Below are positions 33,582 through 41,961 of a DNA stretch of 64,000 nt, piece after piece. Source of the stretch: Thermomicrobiales bacterium. GTDB taxonomy: Bacteria; Chloroflexota; Chloroflexia; Thermomicrobiales; UBA6265. Both the position numbers and the translations under genes were made by a program. The notes beneath the pieces were generated by a model. That model was given only the letters and a program-made list of their open reading frames with translations, ran no database searches and was not told the DNA's origin. The DNA lies in assembly GCA_030447415.1 (NCBI GenBank), contig JAUJOZ010000018.1, positions 1-64,000 of the forward strand. The letters run 5' to 3'. Numbering within the stretch: the stretch's first letter is position 1; every line of letters starts with the position of its first letter.

Positions 33582-33819
33582 CGTTGGCTCCTGGCCGGCC
33601 GTCGTGACCTGCTCGACGTTCGGGTAGGAAAGGGGCGACTCGACCCCGAGCCGTTTTACACGGTCCCGGGGAGGCGTCAAGAGGTCGGCGGCAGCCGGTG
33701 GGGCCGGGTGCCGACGCGGCTGCGCCCCTGTCGGGCCCGGCCCCGGTGTAGGACACTTGGGACCCTCCGAAGTTGGGTGCCGGCGCGAGCGCGGCGGTGG
33801 AGGAGACGGAGGGAGCGGC

Positions 33820-34557
33820 ATGCGGTTCGAGGGGCGAACGGCGATCGTCACCGGCGCGGCGCGCGGGATCGGACGGGCGATCGCGGCGCGACTGGCGGCG
33901 GAGGGAGCGCGGGTCCTGATCGCCGACGTCGACGAGGGGGCGGCGACGGGCGCGGCGGACGCGATCGGCGAGCACGCCCAGGCGCACCGGCTCGACGTCA
34001 CCGACGCCGCGTCGTGGACCGCCGCCGTCGAGCGCGCCACCGGGGCGTGGGGGCGGCTCGACATCCTGGTCAACAACGCCGGCATCGCCGGTCGCTCCGC
34101 GCCGACCTGGGAGTTGGCGGTCGAGGAGTGGCAGCAGGTGATCGATATTGACCTGACGGGGGTCTTCCTCGGCTGTCGCGCCGTCCTGCCCGCGATGGTG
34201 GCGGCGGGGTCGGGACGGATCGTCAACATCGCCTCGATCGCCGGCAAGGAGGGGAACCCCAACGCGGTGCCCTACTCCGCGGCCAAGGCGGGGGTGATCG
34301 GGCTGACGAAGGCGGTCGCCAAGGAGGTCGCCACCCTGGGCGTGGTCGTCAACTGCGTCACCCCGGCGGTGATCGAGACGCCGATCTTGCAGCAGGTCAG
34401 TGCCGAGCACGTCCGCTACATGACGAGCCGGATCCCGATGGGCCGCGTCGGCCAGCCGGAGGAAGTGGCGGCGCTGGTCGCCTTCCTCTGCTCCGACGAG
34501 GTGACATTCTCCACCGGCGCCGTCTTCGACCTGTCCGGGGGGAGGGCGACGTACTGA
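33820..34557 (+). CDS. Short-chain dehydrogenase, 2-keto-3-deoxy-rhamnonate/fuconate dehydrogenase-like
   Basis: The 245-aa SDR has TGAARGIG (11-18), NNAG (85-88) and Ser139-Tyr152-Lys156. The block IAGKEGNPNAVPYSAAKAGV and the C-terminus GAVFDLSGGRATY are typical of dehydrogenases acting on 2-keto-3-deoxy-L-rhamnonate or -fuconate (LRA5 type). These act later in the same oxidative deoxysugar pathway. ATG 33820 follows GGAGGGAGCGGC. It is divergent from the mutarotase/dehydrogenase operon across 238 bases, probably a shared control region. A generic 3-oxoacyl-ACP reductase label would be less specific. Confidence 0.75.
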   Translation: MRFEGRTAIVTGAARGIGRAIAARLAAEGARVLIADVDEGAATGAADAIGEHAQAHRLDVTDAASWTAAVERATGAWGRLDILVNNAGIAGRSAPTWELAVEEWQQVIDIDLTGVFLGCRAVLPAMVAAGSGRIVNIASIAGKEGNPNAVPYSAAKAGVIGLTKAVAKEVATLGVVVNCVTPAVIETPILQQVSAEHVRYMTSRIPMGRVGQPEEVAALVAFLCSDEVTFSTGAVFDLSGGRATY

Positions 34558-34853
34558 CGGAGAGGGCGAGGCGGCAGGACGGCAGGACAGCCCGTGGCGG
34601 CGAGCATGTCGCCAGAGCCGGTGCCTGGACGCCATCACGCATGCCCGGTCCGCGATCGCCGATCAGGCAATGTGCTGTCTTGCCGTCTCGCCGTCGGAAA
34701 GGTGCGCGGCCGCTTCCGCTCCTGAGATGGCGCAGAGCGGTCGCGGTCTTGTCGAGCGCGGCTCCTGTTGCCGGACGGCGGAGGGGGCAGGAGGACGGAT
34801 CGAGACCCCTTGCCGCCGACGCAGCCCGCGGTCCCACCCCCGGCGCCCAGTCC

Positions 34854-35768
34854 CTACTCCCCGGCCCCCAACTCCCGGTAAACCGCCATGGCCTCGGCCA
34901 GCCGGGCCAGCGACCCGGCACCTTCCGGCGAGCAGGCGCAGACGACGTGTCCGACGCCGAGATCGGCGTAGCCGCGCAGCGCGGCGGCGATCTCCTCGGC
35001 TGAGCCGAATAGCTGCTTCGCGGGGTCGCGGGCTCCATCGTCGTCAGTCCCGTTCCCGGGGAACGCGACGTTCACACCGACCGTGACCTCCAGCGTTGCC
35101 GGGTCGCGTCCGACCTCGGCGCAGGCGGCCCCCAACTCGGCGCGGCGCGAGGCGAGCCCGTCCGGCTGACCGAGCCAGCAGGTGTTCCAGGCGTCGGCGT
35201 GGCGCGCGGTCAGGCGCACCATCCGCGGCCCGAAGGCGCCGATCAGGATCGGCGGCCCGCCGGGGCGCGGCCCGCGGGGACGCAGCTCACCATTGTGGGC
35301 CCAGGCGTGGGCGCCGTGGAAGTCGACCCGTCCTTCCCGTAGGAGGGGCACGATGATCCGGAGGGCCTCCTCGAAGCGGTCGACTTTGTGGTCGAACGGG
35401 ACGCCGAAGGCATCGAACTCCGGTTCGTGCCATCCCGCGCCGAGGCCCAGGATCAAGCGCCCGCCGCTGATCTCGTCCAGGGTGTCGGCCATCTTCGCCA
35501 GCACCGCCGGGTTGCGGAACGCCGTGCACATCACGAGCGCTCCGAGTTCCACGCGCTCGGTCGCCTCGGCCAGCGCCGTCAGCACCGTCCAGGCTTCCCA
35601 GATGCCCTTGGTCGGGGCGTCGCCAAACCGGAACAGCAGGTGGTCGAAGACCCAGATTGAATCGAACCCGTCCGCCTCGGCCTGCCGAGCATAATCCCGA
35701 ATCTCGGCGTAGCGGAAGGTCTGCCCGACATCGTGCTCCGCGATCGGCAGCACCACCCCGATCTTCAC
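34854..35768 (-). CDS. LLM-class (luciferase-like) F420/flavin-dependent oxidoreductase
   Basis: This 304-aa TIM-barrel oxidoreductase uses F420 or FMN. Family features are the N-terminal IGVVLPIAEHDVG, QAEADGFDSIWVFDHLLFRF, LGALVMCTAFRNPAVLAKMA, LDEISGGRLILGLGAGWHEP and PPILIGAFGPRMVRLTARHA. GTG 35768 is chosen because GAGGAGGCGAC precedes it. The substrate cannot be inferred. It stands alone, and a second family member lies at 58239. Confidence 0.87.
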   Translation of the reverse strand: MKIGVVLPIAEHDVGQTFRYAEIRDYARQAEADGFDSIWVFDHLLFRFGDAPTKGIWEAWTVLTALAEATERVELGALVMCTAFRNPAVLAKMADTLDEISGGRLILGLGAGWHEPEFDAFGVPFDHKVDRFEEALRIIVPLLREGRVDFHGAHAWAHNGELRPRGPRPGGPPILIGAFGPRMVRLTARHADAWNTCWLGQPDGLASRRAELGAACAEVGRDPATLEVTVGVNVAFPGNGTDDDGARDPAKQLFGSAEEIAAALRGYADLGVGHVVCACSPEGAGSLARLAEAMAVYRELGAGE

Positions 35769-35888
35769 GTCGCCTCCTCTACGATCGTCGGTCGTCGGGG
35801 GAGGGGAACCGCATCCGGTGCGGTCGAGCCCACGTCGGGGCGTCTCGTGCCGTGCCCGGCTCCCATCCGTGGCAGCTCGTTTCCGCAC

Positions 35889-35910
35889 GGGGCGGTTCAC
35901 CAACCGCCCC
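35889..35910. repeat. Hairpin, copy 2 of the dispersed GGGCGGTTC family
   Basis: GGGGCGGTT (35889-35897), loop CACC and AACCGCCCC (35902-35910) form a 9-bp perfect stem, followed by TATGATC. It ends at the stop codon of the CYTH gene on the minus strand and could serve as its terminator. The sequence is closely related to the hairpins at 22201 and 47927. Confidence 0.65.
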
Positions 35911-36638
35911 TATGATCGGTGCGCCGCCTCCTCCATCGTGTCCATCGCCCGGTCGCCCGGTTCTCGCGCCGCCAGTACCAGGTCGGCGTACGAGCCGCCA
36001 ATCGGCGCGTCTCCGCCCGAGCCGAGGCCGAGCAGGGCCGCCGCCTCCGCCAGTTCGGCGCCGGCCTCCGCGTCGGTTTGACCCGCCATAACGGTCTCCA
36101 ACTCGATGAAGGCGCCGAGTCCGTCCACCCGGTCAAGATGGACGCGCGTCGCCCGCCAACAGGCGATGTCCCGCGTCTTTGCGACCACCGCCAGGACGCC
36201 GACGCTCTCGGCCAGCGCCGCCTTGAGCGTTGCCGCATCACTGGGCGTGACCGGCACCCGCCGGTAGGCGCTCCAGCGCGGCCCGATGTCGTCCGGCCGG
36301 GCGTAGGCGATCAGCTCGGCGGTGGGGGAGCCACCCGTCGGAGTCGTCTCCCGCAGCTTGAGCCGACCCCGCGCCGCGGTGAAGTAGGTATCAACCTGGG
36401 CCAGTGCCTGGATCGGCGATGCTCCGGCGCCCGCCAGCCGCGCTCGGGCGTCGCGGAGCAGCATCTCGTCGCACCGCACCTTCAGCTCGAAGTTGCGGCT
36501 GGGCGTTGGGCTACCGACAGTGTCCAGTGCGTGGCTCTCCGATCTGGTCGCGCCGGGTGCCGTTCGCGGGAGCGCGGGGCGCCAACTGTAGGCGCCAGCG
36601 TCCGAAGGCGCAAACGGGGGTTGGGGGAGCTGGAGCAT
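35910..36638 (-). CDS. CYTH-domain protein (class IV adenylate cyclase / triphosphatase-like)
   Basis: The CYTH tunnel-fold domain begins at RNFELKVRCDEM (the NxELK signature, a variant of ExExK). It continues with QVDTYFTAARGRLKLRE, an acid/basic residue pattern for triphosphate and metal binding, and ends near FIELETVM (the second ExE). Members cleave or cyclise triphosphates (cAMP, thiamine triphosphate, inorganic triphosphate). The N-terminal about 48 residues before the domain are low-complexity and the start codon is uncertain (ATG 36638 lacks a ribosome site). It is a single gene. Confidence 0.72.
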   Translation of the reverse strand: MLQLPQPPFAPSDAGAYSWRPALPRTAPGATRSESHALDTVGSPTPSRNFELKVRCDEMLLRDARARLAGAGASPIQALAQVDTYFTAARGRLKLRETTPTGGSPTAELIAYARPDDIGPRWSAYRRVPVTPSDAATLKAALAESVGVLAVVAKTRDIACWRATRVHLDRVDGLGAFIELETVMAGQTDAEAGAELAEAAALLGLGSGGDAPIGGSYADLVLAAREPGDRAMDTMEEAAHRS

Positions 36639-36945
36639 GGCGAGCGTGACCAGACGGACACGACGGCAGCTGTTGTCGAGGAAGCACGGGTGCGCTCACG
36701 CCGCCTGGTTCCAGGGCGACCGGCAGCCTCGATGCGTCGCCATCGGGGATGCCGGTCGGCTCCGGGGAGCGCGTCGGCCAGCAGGGAGGACGGGACCTCG
36801 CTCGGCTCGGTGCGCGAGGGATACAAGGGGGGTACCCATTCCGCCGCGCCGGGGATCGTGCCGCCGAGCCCCCCCTGCCCGTGCGTTCGGGGCCGCGCTC
36901 GGCTAGGATGCGGACCGATGTCGCACCTGAGAGGATTCTGACCGC

Positions 36946-38667
36946 GTGGCGACCGAAACCCAAGCCGACCCCAGCGCCGGCATCGAGCCGGCGCCGGAGT
37001 TGCCCCGGCCGGATGCCGCTTCGACTCCGCTGCGGACCGAGGCGCGGCCGCCGGTCGGGTACCGGGCGGTCCTCGCCAACCGCACCTTCCGCCGCCTGTG
37101 GCTCGTCCAGCTCGTCGCCGGGCTGGGCGAGGCGCTCGCCAGCGTCGCGATGCCGCTGCTCGCCTACCAGGTCAGCGGTTCGGGCAGTCTGCTCGGCCTG
37201 ATCTTCGTCGTCCAGCAGGCGCCGCGAGTGGTGCTCGCCCCCGTCGCTGGCGTGCTCGCTGATCGGGTTGACCGCCGTCGCCTGATGCTAGCGGCCGACC
37301 TCGGACGAGCCGCCGTCGTCCTCCCGCTGCCGCTCGTGACGGAGGTCTGGCAGATTGCCGCTCTGGCGGCTCTGGTCGCCGTCGGCAGCGCCGTCGCCCG
37401 TCCGGCCGAGCTGGCGGCCGTGCCGATGGTCGTCGCCCCGGATCACCTGGTGGGGGCGTTGTCGGTGACCCAGGTGACGAATAGCGTCGTGCGGGTGGTA
37501 GGGCCGGCGGCCGGGGCCGGCATCGTCGGCGCGGCCGGGCCGGGGCCGGCCTTCTGGCTGCAGGCACTCTGTTTCGTCGGCTCCGCCGTCTTGCTCTGGC
37601 GCTTCGTCCTACCGTCCGTCGTGCGCCTGGCCAAGGACGAGTCGGCGAGCGGGGCATTCTGGCGACAGGCGGGGCGCGAGGCGGTGGAAGGGCTGCGTGC
37701 CGTCGTGGCGAACCCGGTCGTGCGCGGCACGGCGGCGGTGGAAGCCCTCTGGCAACTCGTCGGCGGAGTCCTCCTGGTGGGGACGGTCGTCTTCGTCGAG
37801 GAGACGCTGCGCCTCGGCGAGCGGGCCGACGCAACCTACGCCCTCCTGACGGCGACGTTCAGCGGCGGCGCCGCGGTGGGTGCGCTGGCGGCGGGGCGGG
37901 TGGAGCGACGGATCGGCCGCACCCGCTTGATGGCGATCGGCTACCTCGCGCCGCTGATGCTGGTTCCGGCGGGTTTGACGCCGCCGCTCGGCGTCATCTT
38001 CGGGTGCTGGTTCGTGCTCGGCTTCACCGACGCCTGGGCGGTCATCGCCATGCAGGCGTACCTGGCCGAGGCAGTGCCGGACGCGCTGCGGGGACGGGTG
38101 TACGCCACGTGGGGCGCCGTCGTCACCCTGGCCGGGGCCGGAGGATTCGCCCTGGTCGGCTGGGCCACCGAGGCGCTTGGTCCGCCCCTGACGCTTGCCC
38201 TGAGCGGCGCCGTGGTCGGTTTCGGCGGCCCGCTCCTGCTGCTGCTCAGCGGCGCGCTCTCCGCGATGCGCCGCCACGTCCCGGCCCCGCAGCGCGCCGC
38301 CAGCCAGGCCGCCGACGGACTCGTCGTTTTGGCGTGGGCGGCGGCGGGGTACAATGCGCGGCGGCCGGGCGCCCCACCGCCCGCCGGGCCCCCGGTCGGC
38401 GGGTGGCGGGAGGGCGGTGGGGCGCCGCGCGCGGTGCTCCCTTGGCGGAGGAACCGACCGGATGAGTCCACTCCTCGGGCGGCGCAAGGCCAGCGGCGCC
38501 GGGACCGGCTTCGACGCGAAAACCGGAGCGCCGCCGATACCACCACGGCCAAGCCGGGCGGCGAGGGCTGGCGGTTCTCGCTCAAGGGGTCGCCCCGACA
38601 CTATGACGACGTGCTCCGGATCATCGAGGCCGGCGGCGAGGCGACGGTCTACTTCGGCGAGCCCTGA
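36946..38667 (+). CDS. Major facilitator superfamily exporter; C-terminal tail probably out of frame
   Basis: The GTG at 36946 opens an MFS carrier with about twelve helices over roughly residues 40-440. It starts FRRLWLVQLVAGLGEALASV and has the inter-helix motif GVLADRVDRRRLM. It resembles MFS_3/TetA-like drug-export relatives. After about 38290 the frame becomes Arg/Pro/Gly-rich and overlaps a separate start with its own ribosome site (ATG 38462). The last about 130 residues are therefore probably not real and a stop was lost through a frameshift. The substrate is unknown. Confidence 0.72.
   Translation: MATETQADPSAGIEPAPELPRPDAASTPLRTEARPPVGYRAVLANRTFRRLWLVQLVAGLGEALASVAMPLLAYQVSGSGSLLGLIFVVQQAPRVVLAPVAGVLADRVDRRRLMLAADLGRAAVVLPLPLVTEVWQIAALAALVAVGSAVARPAELAAVPMVVAPDHLVGALSVTQVTNSVVRVVGPAAGAGIVGAAGPGPAFWLQALCFVGSAVLLWRFVLPSVVRLAKDESASGAFWRQAGREAVEGLRAVVANPVVRGTAAVEALWQLVGGVLLVGTVVFVEETLRLGERADATYALLTATFSGGAAVGALAAGRVERRIGRTRLMAIGYLAPLMLVPAGLTPPLGVIFGCWFVLGFTDAWAVIAMQAYLAEAVPDALRGRVYATWGAVVTLAGAGGFALVGWATEALGPPLTLALSGAVVGFGGPLLLLLSGALSAMRRHVPAPQRAASQAADGLVVLAWAAAGYNARRPGAPPPAGPPVGGWREGGGAPRAVLPWRRNRPDESTPRAAQGQRRRDRLRRENRSAADTTTAKPGGEGWRFSLKGSPRHYDDVLRIIEAGGEATVYFGEP
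38350..38355 (+). promoter_or_regulatory. TACAAT -10 element
   Basis: TACAAT stands out in a run of G and C, about 107 bases before the ATG at 38462. TTGGCG at 38329-38334 is a possible -35 but the 15-base spacing is short. Its presence inside the nominal MFS frame supports the MFS gene ending earlier. Confidence 0.4.
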
Positions 38668-38894
38668 CCTACGAGCGGGGGCGGGTGTGGCCCTGTGGCG
38701 GGTCCGGGCCCCGGGGGTTCGGTTGGTTGCCGGCGCTGTACGAGTGGTGGGCCGAGCAGGAGCGGATCGAGCCGATCCGGTTCACCTTCCACCTCTACAT
38801 CCCGCCGGAGCTGAAGTCTCCGACCCTCGACCTGCGCGATCACCCGCCGGACGCGGTCGCCGCCTACATCCAGCAGCACGCGCCTCGGGATTGA
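38462..38894 (+). pseudogene. Uncharacterised protein, two frameshifts
   Basis: The ATG at 38462 follows GGAGGAACCGACCGG. Three frames give the sensible pieces. MSPLLGRRKASGAGTGFDAK is first. GWRFSLKGSPRHYDDVLRII leads to GGEATVYFGE, with a shift near 38545. LTYERGRVWPCGG leads to WLPALYEWWAEQERIEPIRF and then a terminal DHPPDAVAAYIQQHAPRD, with a shift near 38660. The composition and ordered aromatic-rich blocks suggest one protein of about 140 residues. I do not recognise the family. Sequence error is as likely as decay. Confidence 0.5.
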
Positions 38895-38977
38895 TCAGTC
38901 GTCCACGGTCGGCCATCAGTGTTCGGCGGTTGCCCCGGCGCGGTTGGTGAACCAGCTCGTTGGTGACGCAACAATAC

Positions 38978-39008
38978 GAACCGCCCTGGCGATGAGCCAG
39001 GGCGGTTC
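38978..39008. terminator. 13-bp perfect stem-loop between convergent genes
   Basis: GAACCGCCCTGGC (38978-38990), loop GATGA and GCCAGGGCGGTTC (38996-39008) form a perfect stem. The genes on both sides converge on it (ends at 38894 and 39074), so it probably terminates both. There is no long T-tract. The GAACCGCCC arm resembles the dispersed hairpin family. Confidence 0.65.
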
Positions 39009-39073
39009 CGTCGGGCGTGGGAGGGGCCGGGCGGCCGGTGGTGGACGAGGGCTGAGAGCTGACGGTGGTTAGC

Positions 39074-39376
39074 TCAATCCCCCGCGACCTTCGCCGGCGC
39101 CGACTCCCCGTCGGGGACGGAATCCGTCGCCGGGAGGGCGACGACCGGGGTTCGCTCCGGGTGCACTTTCCAGCAATCGGTGACCGCGTCCGTCGCGGCG
39201 CAGCGCGCCGCCTCGAGCTCATTGTGCAGCGCCCACCCGAGCGCGCATCGCATCACCGGCCGGCTCAGGTCCGGCGAGAGGCGCAGGCGCGTGCGGAAGA
39301 GCATCGGACACCCGTAGCGCCCCGGCTCCGCCGATGGCTCTTCCGGTTGGAAGAGCCGGCGTCGCTCGCGGCTCAT
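39074..39376 (-). CDS. Small four-cysteine protein, 100 aa
   Basis: The ATG at 39376 follows AAAGAGGTGGGTCGTC, a strong ribosome site. The protein has Cys at 23, 44, 59 and 68 (RYGCPMLFRT, VMRCALGWAL, ARCAATDAVTDCW), a spacing that could bind zinc or an iron-sulfur cluster. A helix-rich middle precedes an Ala/Pro/Ser tail. I do not recognise a named family. The gene is isolated; downstream is the convergent stem-loop. Confidence 0.6.
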   Translation of the reverse strand: MSRERRRLFQPEEPSAEPGRYGCPMLFRTRLRLSPDLSRPVMRCALGWALHNELEAARCAATDAVTDCWKVHPERTPVVALPATDSVPDGESAPAKVAGD

Positions 39377-39849
39377 GACGACCCACCTCTTTCGGTTGCG
39401 CCCCCCGCAACCGCCGTGACCCGGGTGCCGTTGGGGTACCGTCCCCAACCGGTTGTCTCCGAGACGGCCGCGCAAGGGGAACGCGCGCGGCGCCGAGCCA
39501 GCGGCCCGGTGCCGTCGCCGGGCGGCGCCTCCGCGCCGCTCCGACTTCAAGGCAGTATATACCAGGCCGTTGACGCACTCCCCAGCGCGGTCGGCGGCGG
39601 TTTCCGTGCCGAGCGCATCGGTCTCAGTTTCCGCGTGCGGCGCTCAGTCACCGGTCGCGGTGGCCCCGGACGCCATTGCTCCAGCAGTGGGTCACACTTG
39701 GGACGGGTCGGACTGGGGCTCGCCATTGGCTCTCCCGGAGACCGGCCCGTACCCGCCGACCCAATCATGGCCGCGCCGTCCTCAGACTCCCCGCGGACTG
39801 GGGAGCCACGGTCATGTGGCGCGTTGCGTGTTCGCAGGTGGGTGAGATG
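39377..39849. other. Gap without recognised gene
   Basis: The 473 bases between the four-cysteine protein gene and the DUF1232 gene contain frames on both strands but no family motif or convincing ribosome site. The promoter of the four-cysteine gene must lie at its left part. Nothing else is visible. Confidence 0.45.
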
Positions 39850-40323
39850 CTACGCGCTCTGGAGCTTGGCAATGAGGCGCCGCCCGACCTGTTCCGCCAA
39901 TTGGACCCCGGCGCGCAGACCGCGCCGGGCCAGCCAGCGAACCGCGTCACGGCAGGTGGCGAGGTCGTCGTCGAAGTCCGTCTGGCTCAGCCCCGCCCGC
40001 GTTAGGTGCTCCTCCGCCAGGGGCGGGGGACAGGTCCGGACCGCTTCCCGCAGCGCCAGGAGCAGGACGACGACGTCATCGAGTTGGCCGGCGACGGGCA
40101 CGATTCCGGGCACGAGGTCGATCGGAGACAAGACGTAGACACCACCGACCGCCACCGCCACCTTGGCCTGGACGGGCACCCGGCCGTCGAGGCTCAACTC
40201 CGCGGCCAGCCGCAGGTAGCTGGGGAGGCGCCGCGCCGTCCGCTCGAACCGCTGGAGTACAGGATCGATCGGCTCGTCGTGTCCCGAGGCGTGGCCGCTG
40301 GGCGGTCGGTTTGCGTCGTCCAC
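39850..40323 (-). CDS. DUF1232 (YkvA-like) membrane protein
   Basis: The 157-aa protein contains the DUF1232 signature around residues 53-92: KVAVAVGGVYVLSPIDLVPG followed by VAGQLDDVVVLLLALRE, a hydrophobic hairpin with SPIDLxP and DD residues. GTG 40323 follows GGGAGGGACC. DUF1232 proteins are small membrane proteins of unknown function found across bacteria. No operon partner is evident. Confidence 0.82.
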   Translation of the reverse strand: MDDANRPPSGHASGHDEPIDPVLQRFERTARRLPSYLRLAAELSLDGRVPVQAKVAVAVGGVYVLSPIDLVPGIVPVAGQLDDVVVLLLALREAVRTCPPPLAEEHLTRAGLSQTDFDDDLATCRDAVRWLARRGLRAGVQLAEQVGRRLIAKLQSA

Positions 40324-40432
40324 GGTCCCTCCCGGTCGGCAGCGCCGAGTATCGGCACCCCGAATCGCCGCCTACCGGCGCAAGTGACGCGCCAGCGCCC
40401 GCGGTGCGGGATGCCGGGTCACGCCCCGGCCG

Positions 40433-40760
40433 TCATGTCGAATGCGCCGCCCACGACGCCGGGTGCCGTGTCCCACGGTCGAGGGCCGAGCCGCACCGGC
40501 GATCCGTTGAGGCGAACAGGGGAGGCTCGATGGCGAGACGGTCGGCGGCGTCGCGGAGGGCGTCTTTGGCCCAGCGTGGCGTTTTCTGCGGTCTGGCGCT
40601 GCTCGGGTTGAGCGGTGAAGCCTCTCGCTGACGGTGCGGCAACCACAGGTGAGTGTGCCCACCGGCTAGCATGATCGAGCTCGGGGCGGGCAAGCATCCG
40701 CGCCGGCTCCGACTTCGTCGTGACCAGGTTGGGGCGCGAGTCGGTGATGACGGGCCGGTC
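40433..40760 (-). pseudogene. Possible metallophosphoesterase C-terminal remnant
   Basis: The minus strand reads PARMLARPELDHA and, in another frame, SIMLAGGHTHLWLPHRQREA then SPLNPSS. This recalls the end of calcineurin-like phosphoesterases ('..AGGHTH..LRR.GE..LLNPGS..'). It is short, frame-broken and lacks the upstream metal-binding motifs, so the assignment is weak. The rest of the stretch 40324-40810 shows no gene. Confidence 0.3.
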
Positions 40761-40810
40761 CGTTCCTTGCTCGGGCGGTCTTGGTCGCCGCGCTTGGTCG
40801 TCGCTCCTGG

Positions 40811-41731
40811 CTACCCGCTGACCAGCTGGCGCAGCACGAAGAGGGCATTGGCCGGGCGCTCGGCGATGCGGCGGGTGAAGTAGGGGTACCACTGCGTGCC
40901 GTAGGGAACGTAGACCCGCATCCGGTAGCCGGCCGCCGTCAGTGCCGCCTGCTCGTCGCGGCGAACGCCGTAGAGCATCTGGAACTCATAGCGGTCGGGC
41001 GCGATCTCCTGACGCTGGGTGTACGCGCGGGCGGCGCGGATGAGCGCCGGGTCATGGGTGGCGATGGCCGGGTAGCGGCCGGCGTCGAGTAGCCGCTCCA
41101 TCAGGCGGACGTAGGCGGCGTCGACGTCGCGCCGTCCCTGGTAGGCGACCGCCGCCGGCTCGGCGTAGGCGCCCTTGACCAAGCGCACCCGAGCGCTCCG
41201 CGCGATCATTCGCTCTACGTCCTCCGCCGACCGGCGCAGGTAGCTTTGGATGACGGTGCCGACCTGATCCGGGTACCGGTCGTGCAGCGCCTCGGTGATG
41301 GCGATCGTGCGGGCGGTGTAGGCCGAGCCTTCCATGTCGATGCGGACGAACCCGCCCACCGCGTGCGCCGCCTCCAGAATCGGCAGCATGTTCTCCCGCG
41401 CCAGGTCGTCACCCAGATCGAGACCGAGCATCGTCAGCTTGACGGAGATGTTCGGTTCCAGACCCTCCTCGGCCATGCGCGACAGGATCGCCGTGTACGA
41501 GGTTGCGGCGGCACGTGCCTCCGCCGCCGTGGCGACGTTCTCGCCGAGCTGGTCCAGAGTTGTCGTCATCCCCTGCGCCGCGATGCTTTTAGCCGCCGCC
41601 ACCGCCGTCTCCAGGTCCTCCCCGGCCACGAACCGGCGGACGAGACCTTTGGAGAACCCATTGCGGCAGATGAAGCCCGCCACCGGCCGACTGTGGGCGA
41701 TGGCGAGCACCGGGCGGCGCAGAACGTGCAT
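40811..41731 (-). CDS. Proline dehydrogenase (monofunctional)
   Basis: The 306-aa FAD enzyme oxidises proline to pyrroline-5-carboxylate at the membrane face. Family motifs in order are MTTTLDQLGE, NISVKLTMLGLDL, RIDMEGSAY, IQSYLRRSAEDV, VRLVKGAYAEP, ATHD, YEFQMLYGVR and VYVPYGTQWYPYFTRRIAER. The length fits monofunctional PRODH of Gram-positive and deep-branching bacteria. ATG 41731 follows GGGGGGAG. The partner P5C dehydrogenase is not in the window. Confidence 0.93.
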   Translation of the reverse strand: MHVLRRPVLAIAHSRPVAGFICRNGFSKGLVRRFVAGEDLETAVAAAKSIAAQGMTTTLDQLGENVATAAEARAAATSYTAILSRMAEEGLEPNISVKLTMLGLDLGDDLARENMLPILEAAHAVGGFVRIDMEGSAYTARTIAITEALHDRYPDQVGTVIQSYLRRSAEDVERMIARSARVRLVKGAYAEPAAVAYQGRRDVDAAYVRLMERLLDAGRYPAIATHDPALIRAARAYTQRQEIAPDRYEFQMLYGVRRDEQAALTAAGYRMRVYVPYGTQWYPYFTRRIAERPANALFVLRQLVSG

Positions 41732-41961
41732 GCGACGACTCCCCCCGTGTTGGCGCGATGTCAGGGCGCGACCGGACGCGGTCGGCAACCAAGTATCCCA
41801 TCGGGCCATTGCGGCGGCACGGGGGGATGCCCCGACGCAACGATTGTCCGCGGCATCGAGCAGCCGTTCGACCATCACCGTGGGCCGGGGACGTCCTGTT
41901 GGGGCTACGGTTGGGACTACCGGGCTGCCGCGGCGATCCTGCCCGTCGCTCCGCGGCATGC

